From: Neorhizobium huautlense
GTDB taxonomy: Bacteria > Pseudomonadota > Alphaproteobacteria > Rhizobiales > Rhizobiaceae
Assembly (NCBI RefSeq): GCF_002968575.1
Contig: NZ_PVBM01000014.1
Coordinates: 81,425 to 145,424 of the forward strand
Reading direction: 5' to 3'
DNA length: 64,000 nt
Each line of letters begins with the position of its first letter. Position 1 is the first letter of the stretch. The notes beneath the pieces were generated by a model. That model saw only the letters and a program-made list of their open reading frames with translations. It was not told the DNA's origin and searched no databases. Below are positions 42,806 to 51,176 of this stretch, piece by piece. Position numbers and translations under genes: made by a program.

Positions 42806-44875
42806 TCATCCGAGCACATGTTGCAATCCATCATTCTGATAGTGCCCGTTGTCTTGTTCTGCGGGCGTGACGCCCATTTCTTCAAACTCGCCATCCAGCA
42901 TGCTGTCATCCAGGAAGACCACCGCCTCGTTGACGAGCGTATCGGGGTCCCCCGTGAGCAGGTCCGGCTGATGGGAAATCAATTCCGCCTGGAAAAGCGT
43001 TTCTTCGGAATATTGCTGCCCTCCGACATAGGTGTGCCCGAAGGAATCGAAATCGAGGATGGCAGCGTTGTTGATCAACGCATTTGCGCCTGTTGAAACC
43101 GTCCACGCAGCGTCGGTTTGCGGATCGAGCGCATTCATTGCGAGCGCGATCTGGTCGCTGTCTCCGACGATGTTCGTCTGACTGATGTATTGAATGTTCA
43201 GGAAATCGCCGCTGATATAAAGGACACGAAGGCCGCCAAGGCCTGCGAAAGCCGGATCGGTCAACACTCCCTTCGATAGATCTCTGCCTCCCGCGGCCAT
43301 ATCGTTGGCGGCATCGAGGTAGGCGGAAGGCAATTCTCCGAAGCGGTCCGCGCCACCGACGTTGTAGATGTGCGCCTGATTCCAGAGCAGGTTTCCCGAA
43401 CTGCCAATGCTGCCCTGACCTGTCGTCTCGAAACCCGACACTGCCCCGACCACGTCGTTGTCAAACAGTACATTCGTCTGGTGGATGATATTGGCGTCAT
43501 AGAGCGAACCACCGACAATGATGAGGTCGAAGGAGAAGCCCAGCTCGAAGATCGAAGTCTGGTTTACGCTTGTATTGTCCCCCGCGATGACGCTTGTCGT
43601 GACACCCGACGAAGACAATATCCCGACATCGTTGTCGGTCATGAACACGTATTGTTCCAGCCAATTGGTGATCAACAGATCCCCTTGGATCTCGGTGATC
43701 GCCCAAGCGCTCGGGAAACCTCCTGCGGCGGCCTGATCTCCAGAGCCTTCCTCGAGCGGATCCGTACGCTCGAAAGTCGCAATGTTGAAAAGCTCGTTCG
43801 GGCTGTCTTCGCTATTCCACCCGTCGATTGCGGACGTGATGGAGTCGGTGTCCCAAATTGCATTGGTCTGGACGATCGCGTTGATTTCCACATGATCGCC
43901 GACGACCGCCGTTACGGTTGCTCCGGTCCAGAGGTTCTTCACCACGGCCTGGTTGACGACGGTGTTGTCCCCGGCAATGAGTTCGACGGAATTGTCGATG
44001 GTGATCGAGCCGTCTTCGGAAATCACCACATTGGGCGGCGGTCCATCATCTTCGTCGGCATCGGCCCCTACGGCGTCGTCGTTATCGGCATCCTCGTCGG
44101 CTGGGCTCTCCGCGTCATTCTCTTCCGCATTCTCCTCATCGTCGAAGGAGAAGTAGTCTTCAAGCTTTGGAGCATCCTCGACGAGCTCTCCGTTGACATA
44201 GACGCCCTCGATGACAGGAGAGTGCTCGATGAATGTTTCCATCGGACTGCCGGGCGCCGCGACCAACGCTTTCAGCTGGAAGGCAATGTCATTGATGACA
44301 TCAATGAGTTCCGCACTGGAACCGGGCATTTCCGGATGGCCGATTGGCGCGTGGGAAAGCACATCGTCAGCAGCTTTCAGCAGAGCGGCGTCATTCACTG
44401 GATCGGGGTGGAATTCAAGATTGCTTCCCCCGACGTTGAAAGTGTCGTCGTCCGACAGCGACGCTGCCTGAATGATGTAATTGACGACAGACCCTGGAGG
44501 CTCGATCGGCGGCACGGTGAACGCTTGTCCAATGCGCGCGCCTGGAAGGATTTCCTCTGTCTGTTCGGGAGGGAAATATGGCGAATCGTCTCTCACCACC
44601 AGAATCGGCGGATGATGTTGCCACGAAGCAAACGAAGGGTGCTCCAAGGGCCTGAGATAAGCCGGCGCCTTATAGAAAACGTCAGGGTCAAAACCCAGAA
44701 ACTCATACGGCGCGTCGAAAGTCGATGAAATGAAAGGCTCGGTATGAAGGTGATCTTTTTGCGTGTGGTAACTGAAATCCGGGTAGGCATCGCGCTGTCG
44801 CGCCTCTTCGACCGTCGTATGGAATAGGCCGATGAAATGCGCAATTTCCTCGGTGATCTTGTCCATAGCCGTCAT
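42806..44875 (-). CDS. repeat protein with QTN...D-D motifs, probable type I secretion substrate
   Basis: 689 residues, not matched to a named family. The N-terminal 230 residues are mixed and non-repetitive; residues about 242-280 are an acidic Asp/Glu run. The C-terminal part is built of degenerate beta-rich units of the form (V)GD/GGx...N..I.QTN....D-D-I/V: QTNAIWDTDSI near 336, QTNVLFDNDVV near 466, QTNIVGDSDQI near 566, and a diverged EQYVFMTDNDVG near 408. It has no signal peptide and no cysteine-rich regions. It precedes the ABC gene (stop overlaps the ABC ribosome site) and follows the Gly-rich gene. It is probably an extracellular matrix or surface protein; a beta-solenoid fold is inferred. 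Confidence 0.85.
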   Translation of the reverse strand: MTAMDKITEEIAHFIGLFHTTVEEARQRDAYPDFSYHTQKDHLHTEPFISSTFDAPYEFLGFDPDVFYKAPAYLRPLEHPSFASWQHHPPILVVRDDSPYFPPEQTEEILPGARIGQAFTVPPIEPPGSVVNYIIQAASLSDDDTFNVGGSNLEFHPDPVNDAALLKAADDVLSHAPIGHPEMPGSSAELIDVINDIAFQLKALVAAPGSPMETFIEHSPVIEGVYVNGELVEDAPKLEDYFSFDDEENAEENDAESPADEDADNDDAVGADADEDDGPPPNVVISEDGSITIDNSVELIAGDNTVVNQAVVKNLWTGATVTAVVGDHVEINAIVQTNAIWDTDSITSAIDGWNSEDSPNELFNIATFERTDPLEEGSGDQAAAGGFPSAWAITEIQGDLLITNWLEQYVFMTDNDVGILSSSGVTTSVIAGDNTSVNQTSIFELGFSFDLIIVGGSLYDANIIHQTNVLFDNDVVGAVSGFETTGQGSIGSSGNLLWNQAHIYNVGGADRFGELPSAYLDAANDMAAGGRDLSKGVLTDPAFAGLGGLRVLYISGDFLNIQYISQTNIVGDSDQIALAMNALDPQTDAAWTVSTGANALINNAAILDFDSFGHTYVGGQQYSEETLFQAELISHQPDLLTGDPDTLVNEAVVFLDDSMLDGEFEEMGVTPAEQDNGHYQNDGLQHVLG

Positions 44876-44981
44876 GACACGGACCCCTTATTGCCTGCTA
44901 AGCATTTAGATGGAGTGGACTGCGCAGAGACCGCGCAGTCCGTTGATGTCCCTCTTGACGTGCAAGAGATTGCCGCTCGCG
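44876..44981 (-). other. short spacer between the two substrate genes
   Basis: A 106-base gap on the minus strand. AAGGGG about 10 bases before the downstream ATG serves as its ribosome site. The sequence CTGCGCAGAGACCGCGCAG near 44919-44937 can form a short GC-rich hairpin without a T-run, perhaps affecting processing or stoichiometry. No gene. Confidence 0.3.
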
Positions 44982-46673
44982 TTAAGCGGAGGTGTCGTCG
45001 TCACCGATCGACGTGCTGGTGAGGTCGCCGCCAACAATCGTCATATCGATCGCGTTCTGCTGCAGGTTCGCGCCAAGAACGATTTCCTGGTTGAACGCAG
45101 ATGTTTCGACAAAGGCATCGGACGAAGCGCTGCTCGTGCCGGTAACGTATCCGTCGTCACCGTTGTTGGAGCCCCAGGTCCCGCCGGCACCGCCTGCTCC
45201 ACCGTAGCCGGTGGTTGCAATGCCGCCCATGCCGCCTGCAGCACCAGCACCGCCGATAGCCCAGCCGCCCATGGCATCACCGCCGGTGCCGTCGGCCCAT
45301 GCACCACTGAGTGCATCGCCGCCTGCGCCTCCGGTAGCCCAGGCGTCACCGCCGGTGGCATCGCCGCTCGTCGCGTCGCCACTGATGGCTCCGCCGCCTA
45401 CGCCTGCACCGCCTGCTCCGCCGGCACCGCCGGAACCGCTACCAGCACCAGCACCGAAGCCAGCGCCAAGGCCTGCTCCGAGAGCATCGCCGCCGGCACC
45501 ACCAGCGCCGCCAGCACCGCCGGCACCGCCGTTACCACCGGCCCCGCCGGCCGGGTCGCCGCCGTCGCCCGCATCGTTGGCACCGCCTGCACCTCCGGTG
45601 CCGCCGGATCCGGCATCGCCGTCGGAGAAGATCGGATTGATGAAGCCGAGGCTGCCCATCAGGTTGGTCGCAGCACCGCCGGCGCCTCCATTGGCATTGC
45701 CAGCATCGGAAGCGTCGCCCCCGTTGGCATTACCAGCGTCGCCGCCACTTCCACCGTTTCCGCCTTCGCTGTCGCCACCGTCGTCGCCATTACCGGCAAA
45801 AGCGAGGCCAGCTCCAAGTCCGAGGCCAAGACCAAGGCCAAGGCCCAGACCGTCGCCGCCGCGGCCACCGTTGCCACCGGTGCCATCGCCGCCTGTAGCG
45901 TCGCCAGTATCGGCATCGCCGCTGTCACCGTCGCCGCCGTCCGCGTCGCCGCCGTCGCCTTCACCACCGACCGCCGCACTTGCAGCAATGCCGCCAAGAC
46001 CGATACCGCCGAGCGCGAAGCCACCCAGGGCTGCACCGCCGTCTCCGCCGTCGCCGCCATCGGCATCGGCCTCACCGCCACCACCGCCGCCGCCGCCTCC
46101 GGCACCGATCCCTTCGGATGCTATTGCAAACCCGCCATGGGGATTGGCATCGAGGGTGAACTCGCCGCTGTTGTTGACCTCGGCATTTTCGAGATGGTCG
46201 TTGTCCTGGATATTGGCAACCTGCGAAATGACGTTGCCAACGTCGTTTCCGGCACCCGTAAGGGCATCGTTCATGACATCGTCGATCCGGATGTTGAACA
46301 TCCCGTCGATCTGGCTGCCTTCCATATCGATATCGGCAAAGTCGTTGTCTTCAGGCAGATAGTCTTCGAGGCTCATTCCGACATCGACGGTCACGTCGAC
46401 TGTGGTCTCATTGACGTTCGCATTGAAATTGGCGTTGCCGTTCAGGTTGGCATTGCCGTTGCCATTGAGATTCAGGTTGCCGTTACCGTTGCCGTTCAGG
46501 TTGCCATTGCCGTTGAGATTGTAGGACTCACTGCTCTGGTGCTGGCCCTGTCCCTGACCTTGGCCCTGATGCTCCGACTGCTGCTGTTGCTGCTGTTCCT
46601 GCTGGCGCTGCTGCTGCTGCTGTTCCTGGCTGTCGTCATCAAACAGCGTGTTGAGGCTGCGTTTGTCTGCCAT
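44982..46673 (-). CDS. Q/N-rich and glycine-rich low-complexity protein, probable type I secretion substrate
   Basis: 563 residues from the ATG at 46671-46673 (MADKRSLNTLFDDD), with AGAGG 8 bases upstream; a start at 46712 adds 13 residues and lacks this site. Composition changes along the chain: a glutamine tract (about 15-45), a GQGQ/NLNGNGN tract (about 35-88), an ordered acidic segment (about 88-180, containing MSLEDYLPEDNDFADIDMEG), a long Gly/Ala/Asp-rich PE_PGRS-like region (about 195-505) with many GGAGGAGG and GGDA units, and an ordered C-terminus (NQEIVLGANLQQNAID, IVGGDLTSTSIGDDD). There is no signal peptide; the C-terminal tail ending DDDTSA could be the type I secretion signal. 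It is the first gene of the secretion operon. Q/N richness suggests amyloid-like or fibre-forming behaviour, which is inference. Confidence 0.85.
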   Translation of the reverse strand: MADKRSLNTLFDDDSQEQQQQQRQQEQQQQQQSEHQGQGQGQGQHQSSESYNLNGNGNLNGNGNGNLNLNGNGNANLNGNANFNANVNETTVDVTVDVGMSLEDYLPEDNDFADIDMEGSQIDGMFNIRIDDVMNDALTGAGNDVGNVISQVANIQDNDHLENAEVNNSGEFTLDANPHGGFAIASEGIGAGGGGGGGGGEADADGGDGGDGGAALGGFALGGIGLGGIAASAAVGGEGDGGDADGGDGDSGDADTGDATGGDGTGGNGGRGGDGLGLGLGLGLGLGAGLAFAGNGDDGGDSEGGNGGSGGDAGNANGGDASDAGNANGGAGGAATNLMGSLGFINPIFSDGDAGSGGTGGAGGANDAGDGGDPAGGAGGNGGAGGAGGAGGAGGDALGAGLGAGFGAGAGSGSGGAGGAGGAGVGGGAISGDATSGDATGGDAWATGGAGGDALSGAWADGTGGDAMGGWAIGGAGAAGGMGGIATTGYGGAGGAGGTWGSNNGDDGYVTGTSSASSDAFVETSAFNQEIVLGANLQQNAIDMTIVGGDLTSTSIGDDDTSA

Positions 46674-47298
46674 GACGGTATCCTCTTGATATTGCGACGC
46701 CTTGACCGCCATTCATCTTTTTTGGGGTCTTTGGTCGCCGCTGTTGGGATGGCTAACTGCTTGGGGCCATGGGCGCGCATCTACGCGACCGTTGGCCGGT
46801 TTCCGGGTTCCAATCTCTGATTTTTCAGGTCCTCCCCTGTCTTCCCGGAAGGCTTGAAAGGGCGCAACAATGAGGTGGCTACTTGCTACACACGCCACCC
46901 ACTCTGAGCGTTGGCTCTCCAGTGCCTTTCGGGATGGCGCACACTGTGTCCCGATTGAGGAGAAGAAATAAGGTGCTATTTCGAGCTAGCGCAGTGGATC
47001 AACTGACTGTTGATGCTAACACCATAGGTGTAAGGATATAAATAAGAAGAGGTAGATGTATTCCTGACGTTTTCGTCTTACGGAGGGTGATAGATTGCTT
47101 GCCCTCCTGAGAAATTAGCCTTCGATCATGCTTCGTTCCTAAAAACGAACCTCAACGAGCTAAATTCCTTGCTAGTTTGATCTAATCGATAGCTCCTTCG
47201 GTCTATTCCCACCTCAGGAGTCTTGGTTTACCGTTTCCTAAAAGAAGAATCCGGAGCGTCTGTTGCGTATAGCTTCAACGAGGGGAGAGGGCCCAATC
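46674..47298. promoter_or_regulatory. 625-base divergent regulatory region of the secretion operon and its LuxR-type neighbour
   Basis: This is the longest non-coding stretch in the window and is AT-rich at 46970-47210. It holds short dyads such as ACACC-ATA-GGTGT (47020-47032) and the stretch CGTTCCTAAAAACGAAC near 47134-47150. No supported gene lies here. It must contain promoters for the minus-strand secretion operon and the plus-strand regulator, and its length suggests multiple protein-binding sites. Confidence 0.55.
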
Positions 47299-48117
47299 AT
47301 GCAAGTTCCGCATAGCGTTTCGCAACATCTTGATGTGGATCTGGCTACAAAAGCCTTGAACAGAATGAAAGCTGTCAGGACAATACTTTTCATTTGCTCG
47401 CCAGGAACGATATCTACTGCAATGACGGCTGCCATAGAGAGCGAATTTCCATGGCTGTCGGTCAAAACAGTGCCCAATCTGCCGTCGGCTTTGACGGAGT
47501 TCGACAATCCAGTGCAGCTTGTCCTGGCAGATGTTGCACTGATCCATGTCATAAAAGAGCATTGGCAGAAGCTCGTCCGACTTCATGTCGGCGCTACGCT
47601 CGCTTTCATCGGCAGCGATGATGAGGTACCCGCAATAAACAGGATTGAGGATCTGGGGTTCGTCCAGGGTGTCGTGCCGTTCAATGTGAATCTCGATGTC
47701 TTCCTGTCGGCTCTGCGCATCATCCTCAAGGGCGGCACATATTTTCCGTCAAATCACCACCAGCAGCATAAGAGCTTATCGTGGGAAGGAATTGAGGATC
47801 GGGCCGAACCGGAACGCACCCAACCTTCGCTTGGCAGGTCCTCCGCCCGAATGATCGACAAGCTGACAAAACGTGAGACCGAAATCCTTGCCCGGATCGC
47901 GATGGGCAATCAGAACAAGATCATAGCAGCGGCACTGGGCCTGTCGGAACATACGGTGAAGATCCACATCCACAACATCATCACCAAACTGGGCGTGCAC
48001 AATAGAACTGAGGTCGTGGCTCTCTATTTCGAGCATAGGCGCAAGGATAGTGCTGACAATGCATCCGAATCGATCCACCGCCAGGACGGCGGCTCGCTCC
48101 CCGGCGATAAACTCTAG
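47299..48117 (+). CDS. LuxR-family regulator with degenerate receiver (CsgD/VpsT-like)
   Basis: 272 residues from the ATG at 47299, which has AGGGGAGAGG 9 bases upstream; the frame opens at 47263. Residues about 25-150 have receiver-like alternation, but the acidic pair after strand 1 is missing (ILFICSPGT) and the conserved Lys region reads GVVPFNVNL. One Asp remains at LADVALIHV. The C-terminal LuxR domain is intact: LTKRETEILARIAMG, NKIIAAALGLSEHTVKIHIHN, ITKLGVHNRTEVVALY. It is divergent from the secretion operon, which it probably controls. It has the same design as the edge gene at 1-703. Ligand or partner control rather than phosphorylation is inferred. Confidence 0.9.
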   Translation: MQVPHSVSQHLDVDLATKALNRMKAVRTILFICSPGTISTAMTAAIESEFPWLSVKTVPNLPSALTEFDNPVQLVLADVALIHVIKEHWQKLVRLHVGATLAFIGSDDEVPAINRIEDLGFVQGVVPFNVNLDVFLSALRIILKGGTYFPSNHHQQHKSLSWEGIEDRAEPERTQPSLGRSSARMIDKLTKRETEILARIAMGNQNKIIAAALGLSEHTVKIHIHNIITKLGVHNRTEVVALYFEHRRKDSADNASESIHRQDGGSLPGDKL

Positions 48118-48592
48118 GCTTCAGGCCATACTGCTCCTGATCGGGCAGCTGAACTATACCTGGACCAATACCGAAAGCCTGCTGATCCATATGATTGCAG
48201 GGCTTGCCAAGGTTGATAAGGAGACGGCAATCGTCGTCTTCCTTACATTGAACACGACCCGGGCACGCATTGATCTTGTCGAAAGGCTGGCCAAGATGAA
48301 AAAGACTTCCGCCGTCTGTCGGCGCGAAGTCCTGGAAACAACGCAGCGCCTGTCGGACGAAGCGAAGCTTCGCAACAAATACAACCATTGCATCTATTCG
48401 TTCGATCCCGACAGCGGTCGTAACCTTACCCAATCCATGCGCATCTTCGAAAGCAGAGACGAGATCAAATACGGGAAAATCGAAGAACTTGATGTCCGGG
48501 AAATCGGCCGAATTCAGTCGAGCATCAATTCCCTCATCGAGATCAATCATATGCTTTGGAGCATTACCGAACGATACGATTTTCCCAAATAA
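48059..48592 (+). CDS. hypothetical alpha-helical protein
   Basis: 177 residues from the ATG at 48059, which overlaps the end of the LuxR-type gene by 59 bases; AAGGA lies 11 bases upstream, and a GTG at 48050 is an alternative. The protein looks mostly helical (for example RLQAILLLIGQLNYTWTNTE, REIGRIQSSINSLIEINHML) without signal peptide or clear membrane span. No known domain is recognised. The overlap suggests co-transcription with the regulator; function is unknown. Confidence 0.65.
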   Translation: MHPNRSTARTAARSPAINSRLQAILLLIGQLNYTWTNTESLLIHMIAGLAKVDKETAIVVFLTLNTTRARIDLVERLAKMKKTSAVCRREVLETTQRLSDEAKLRNKYNHCIYSFDPDSGRNLTQSMRIFESRDEIKYGKIEELDVREIGRIQSSINSLIEINHMLWSITERYDFPK

Positions 48593-48623
48593 CAAGATGC
48601 CGAAGCCGGCTGGGTATCAACAG

Positions 48624-48640
48624 CGGCCCCCGTGGGGCCG
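48624..48640. terminator. GC hairpin between convergent genes
   Basis: CGGCCCC (48624-48630), loop CGT, GGGGCCG (48634-48640) form a perfect 7-base stem between the convergent hypothetical genes ending at 48592 and 48698. No T-run follows on either strand, so termination would be weak or Rho-assisted. Confidence 0.35.
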
Positions 48641-48697
48641 GAACATCCAATTACGGTCGCGCTTGAGCGTCCGTAGTATGGGAGCGCCTGCCGGGAT

Positions 48698-48991
48698 TTA
48701 TTTGTTCTTCAGAAGCCATATCTTGCCGACCATGGTGATCCCGTGGGCGGCCTCCTCTGTCTTCACGTCCGGATTGAGACTGCGCAGAAGCCCGAGTTCC
48801 CGCAATGTATCCAATGTCGCCGTCGTCAGAAATTTGATCTTCTGCGGCCGTTCCCGAAACCGGTCGTTCCTTGCATAGGTCACGGCGGCATTCAGATGTG
48901 TCCACTTATTGGCCTCCTGCGGAAACAGATCTCCCTCCTTGGCGAGCTTTAGCCCTCGGATCTGGGCAGGCGTAAGCGTAATTGTGTTCAA
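48698..48991 (-). CDS. small conserved-looking hypothetical protein
   Basis: 97 residues from a TTG at 48991, chosen because AAGGA lies 7 bases upstream. The sequence (TLTPAQIRGLKLAKEGDLF, VTYARNDRFRERPQKIKFLT, TLDTLRELGLL) looks like a compact alpha/beta or winged-helix-like protein, with basic and aromatic residues in the middle. The repeated phrase on reaching the C-terminus (HGITMVGKIWLLKN) resembles orphan proteins common in rhizobia. No function can be given. Confidence 0.6.
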   Translation of the reverse strand: MNTITLTPAQIRGLKLAKEGDLFPQEANKWTHLNAAVTYARNDRFRERPQKIKFLTTATLDTLRELGLLRSLNPDVKTEEAAHGITMVGKIWLLKNK

Positions 48992-49120
48992 TGTTCAGTC
49001 CTTGAATAGAATGGAGTAAGCTGTTGGAACCGCCCACTAAGGCGGAATTGGCTAGCCTGGCGAACCGTGCCGACATGGCAGTCAGCCCGGCAAATCCAGC
49101 ATCATGTCGGCGCGCTAACC

Positions 49121-49363
49121 TCACGCTCGTCTTGTGAGCGGATATCCCTCGGCGTCGTAGAGCTTTCGCATCTGCACACCGTCGAAACGGGCTTCCTCGA
49201 CCTCAAGAACGGAGCCACGCAGAAGGGCAGCCGGCATATCCTCGATTGCGAAGCGAAGAGCTTCAGCGGCAGACTCGAATCTTTTATAGCGGAGACTACT
49301 CCGCCTCTTGACGGTTTTGCATGGGTACAGCCCGGCGCTGGCATTGTAGTCGAAAACTGCCAT
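49121..49363 (-). CDS. small hypothetical protein, rhizobial type
   Basis: 80 residues with AAGGG 9 bases before the ATG. It begins MAVFDYNASAGLYPCKTVKR and continues with YKRFESAAEALRFAIEDMP and LRGSVLEVEEARFDG, a pattern I associate with short orphan proteins of Rhizobiaceae. It has good codon use and no membrane segment. Function unknown. It is one of a series of small minus-strand genes here. Confidence 0.65.
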   Translation of the reverse strand: MAVFDYNASAGLYPCKTVKRRSSLRYKRFESAAEALRFAIEDMPAALLRGSVLEVEEARFDGVQMRKLYDAEGYPLTRRA

Positions 49364-49425
49364 GTTTTATCCCTTGCAATCGGAGAAGTTGTCGGGAGGT
49401 CAATGGCTTGACACCCCAGGAAATT

Positions 49426-49623
49426 TCAACGGAAGAAGGAAGGCAGCCTAACGGCGCCTACAACACGTTTTTCGAGACGCTGTTGCATCTCCGCAAGCTT
49501 TGTCTCACGTTTTCGTAGAATTTGTCTACTGCGCAAGTCTTGCAGCTTCGCCGCGTTGGATCCTTCTTCAGCGTCCGGGCGCTTGAACAGGCTTTCGGCA
49601 GCATGGCTGGCGGTATTGATCAT
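49426..49623 (-). CDS. small hypothetical protein
   Basis: 65 residues with AAGGA 9 bases before the ATG at 49621-49623. The central part is charged and probably a helix or coiled coil (KLQDLRSRQILRKRETKLAE). The ribosome site and codon use support translation, but no family is recognised, and the length makes chance possible. Confidence 0.45.
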   Translation of the reverse strand: MINTASHAAESLFKRPDAEEGSNAAKLQDLRSRQILRKRETKLAEMQQRLEKRVVGAVRLPSFFR

Positions 49624-50020
49624 AATGGCATCCTTGTTATGGCTTGCGAGACCGAAACAATGTCAGCCGCAAGCATCTCCCGCCGGTAGACGGAATTCGA
49701 AACGTTCGCAAAATCAGGGTTAGCCAAGCAACCGGCTGAGCCGGGAGGATCAGATAGCCGAAAAGGCTGAAAACGCAGACCCTGTATATAGCGATGAAAG
49801 ACATCTCTTTCAAGCCGGCTCGAGATCACCGGCAATCGCTCGGAGACGACCGCCATATAATTTGCCGGCGTTCAACCCGAGAGGAGACCAAGCTTCTGCA
49901 AACGCACACCTCAAAGGGGAACAGCTGGGGTTGCAATGGGTCTTATAAACTCCGCAGCGGCGTCTGCGCCATGGAGTGAGCGGGCGCACCGGAGCGTCGA
50001 AATCCAGCGCACCGGTCAGT
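49624..50020. other. 397-base region without a supported gene
   Basis: A minus-strand open frame occurs here (49620-49856) but lacks a ribosome site and has no recognisable features. No RNA gene, repeat or terminator stood out. Confidence 0.35.
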
Positions 50021-50161
50021 TCATTTCGGCTTTTTTCCGAGGCTAAGGCTGCTCCCCGCAAGTTTGACCTGAGCTCCCTGGACCGAAGCCGTGGGAGCTA
50101 CACTCTTATCCTTTTTAGGTTTTCGCGTTTCTCGATTGCTGCGTATCTGTCCCTTGGCCAT
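50021..50161 (-). CDS. small basic protein, MAKGQxRSNRE family
   Basis: 46 residues from the ATG at 50159-50161, with AGGAG 7 bases upstream. The longer frame to 50212 ignores this site. The protein is strongly basic (MAKGQIRSNRETRKPKKDKS) and ends with GSSLSLGKKPK. Similar short Lys-rich proteins are common in Rhizobiales genomes and have no assigned function; the charge suggests nucleic-acid or ribosome association, which is speculative. Confidence 0.7.
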   Translation of the reverse strand: MAKGQIRSNRETRKPKKDKSVAPTASVQGAQVKLAGSSLSLGKKPK

Positions 50162-50232
50162 TTTAGTCTCCTGGAGTGTTCCGATTGCGAGGCCGCTTCT
50201 GTTTGCAACCACGGGCCTGAGGCCTCACGTCG

Positions 50233-50544
50233 CTAAGAAGTGGGATCGACGTGGTTCTTTGATAGAGGCAGTAGGGTATCCCGGCGCCCGCTCAGGTAGG
50301 ACGCGATGTCGACTGATTGCATACCCCTCGACACGGCAGTGTGAAACTGCGTTTCAGGTCGGTGGCTGAACCGGGAGAACGCGATCACTGCCGGGGTAAC
50401 GCCGGCTTCAAAATGACTGACATCCAAGTCTGCATGTCGAGCGCGCTCATCAGCTTCCCCGAGTTCGATATTTTCCCGGTATCCTGGACCGCTGATCCGG
50501 ACCAGATTGCGAGAGATGCTTTCGGGGTGAAGGGTGGAAGACAT
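50233..50544 (-). CDS. small hypothetical protein with strong ribosome site
   Basis: 103 residues. AAAGGAGG lies 5 bases before the ATG, the best Shine-Dalgarno in this region, which argues for real translation. The sequence (MSSTLHPESISRNLVRISG, IAFSRFSHRPETQFHTAVSR) has no recognised domain. The C-terminal part looks less protein-like, so a frameshift or decayed end is possible. No function is proposed. Confidence 0.5.
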   Translation of the reverse strand: MSSTLHPESISRNLVRISGPGYRENIELGEADERARHADLDVSHFEAGVTPAVIAFSRFSHRPETQFHTAVSRGMQSVDIASYLSGRRDTLLPLSKNHVDPTS

Positions 50545-50903
50545 AACGTCCTCCTTTCATGGGGGCTGGAGTATAAAACCTTGAAGCCACAGCGCTCTTG
50601 AACGGCGACTGACGATTTCAGCATGCGCTCTTGTCTCGACAAAGGCAATGGCCGAGCAATGGCGAAGGAGATGAAGAGCAAGATAGCTGAGCCTCATAAC
50701 AACGGTGACCGATCTGATGCCGCTCGGCGTGCCCCCGCCTTTGTGTCAACACAGTTGGGATTTATAGACGGCATATCGAAATTGCTTGTCGAGCTTCGTT
50801 TTTGTGCTTTCCCGCACGAGCTTATCTTTCCTTTCAAAATCGATCTTCTGCCGCTGGCATGTCGCCGGACGGCTGACCTATGCGATTGAAAGGATTGATC
50901 GTC
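50545..50903 (+). promoter_or_regulatory. upstream region of the cold-shock gene
   Basis: About 359 bases without a supported gene precede cspA-like coding sequence on the plus strand. The divergent hypothetical gene begins at 50544. Cold-shock genes often have long structured leaders, so part of this could be a 5' UTR; no specific element is identified. Confidence 0.35.
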
Positions 50904-51113
50904 ATGAACAACGGCATCGTAAAATTTTTCAATACCTCCAAAGGCTTCGGCTTTATCCAGCCGTCGGACGGCTCCAAGGATGTGTTCGTTCATATCTCTG
51001 CGGTTGAGCGCTCTGGCATGACATATCTCGCAGAAGGCCAGAAGGTCAGCTACGAGCTGATCGAGGATAAGCGCTCGGGCAAGAGCGCGGCGGAAAACCT
51101 GCAGGTCGCCTAA
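50904..51113 (+). CDS. cold-shock domain protein (CspA family)
   Basis: 69 residues from the ATG at 50904, with AAAGGA about 10 bases upstream; the open frame begins at 50880. The RNA-binding motifs RNP1 ([10 protein letters not shown]) and RNP2 (DVFVHISAV) are both intact, and the length is standard for the family. It binds single-stranded RNA/DNA as a chaperone during cold or stationary phase. A terminator follows 63 bases after the stop. Confidence 0.95.
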   Translation: MNNGIVKFFNTSKGFGFIQPSDGSKDVFVHISAVERSGMTYLAEGQKVSYELIEDKRSGKSAAENLQVA

Positions 51114-51176
51114 AACAGCATCGCTTCAAATCCTTGGCCACGGATGTACTGGCGAGGTTGCCGAAGCGGTCGACAA

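Noticed and set aside
45180..46120. Short GC-rich repeats that could suggest a CRISPR or VNTR array
   Set aside because: They are irregular codon-level repeats for Gly-Gly-Ala/Asp within a coding frame, without constant spacers or a leader, and no cas genes are near.
44910..46820. Long plus-strand open frame of about 636 residues opposite the Gly-rich gene
   Set aside because: It is the antisense of a GC-rich, Gly-codon-rich gene, which keeps stop codons away on the other strand. It has Ala/Ser/Thr noise composition, no good ribosome site and no family features; the overlapping 45211-46362 Pro/Ala frame is the same artefact.
49620..49856. Minus-strand 78-residue frame
   Set aside because: No ribosome site, no recognisable sequence features, and it overlaps the better supported 49,426-49,623 gene start.
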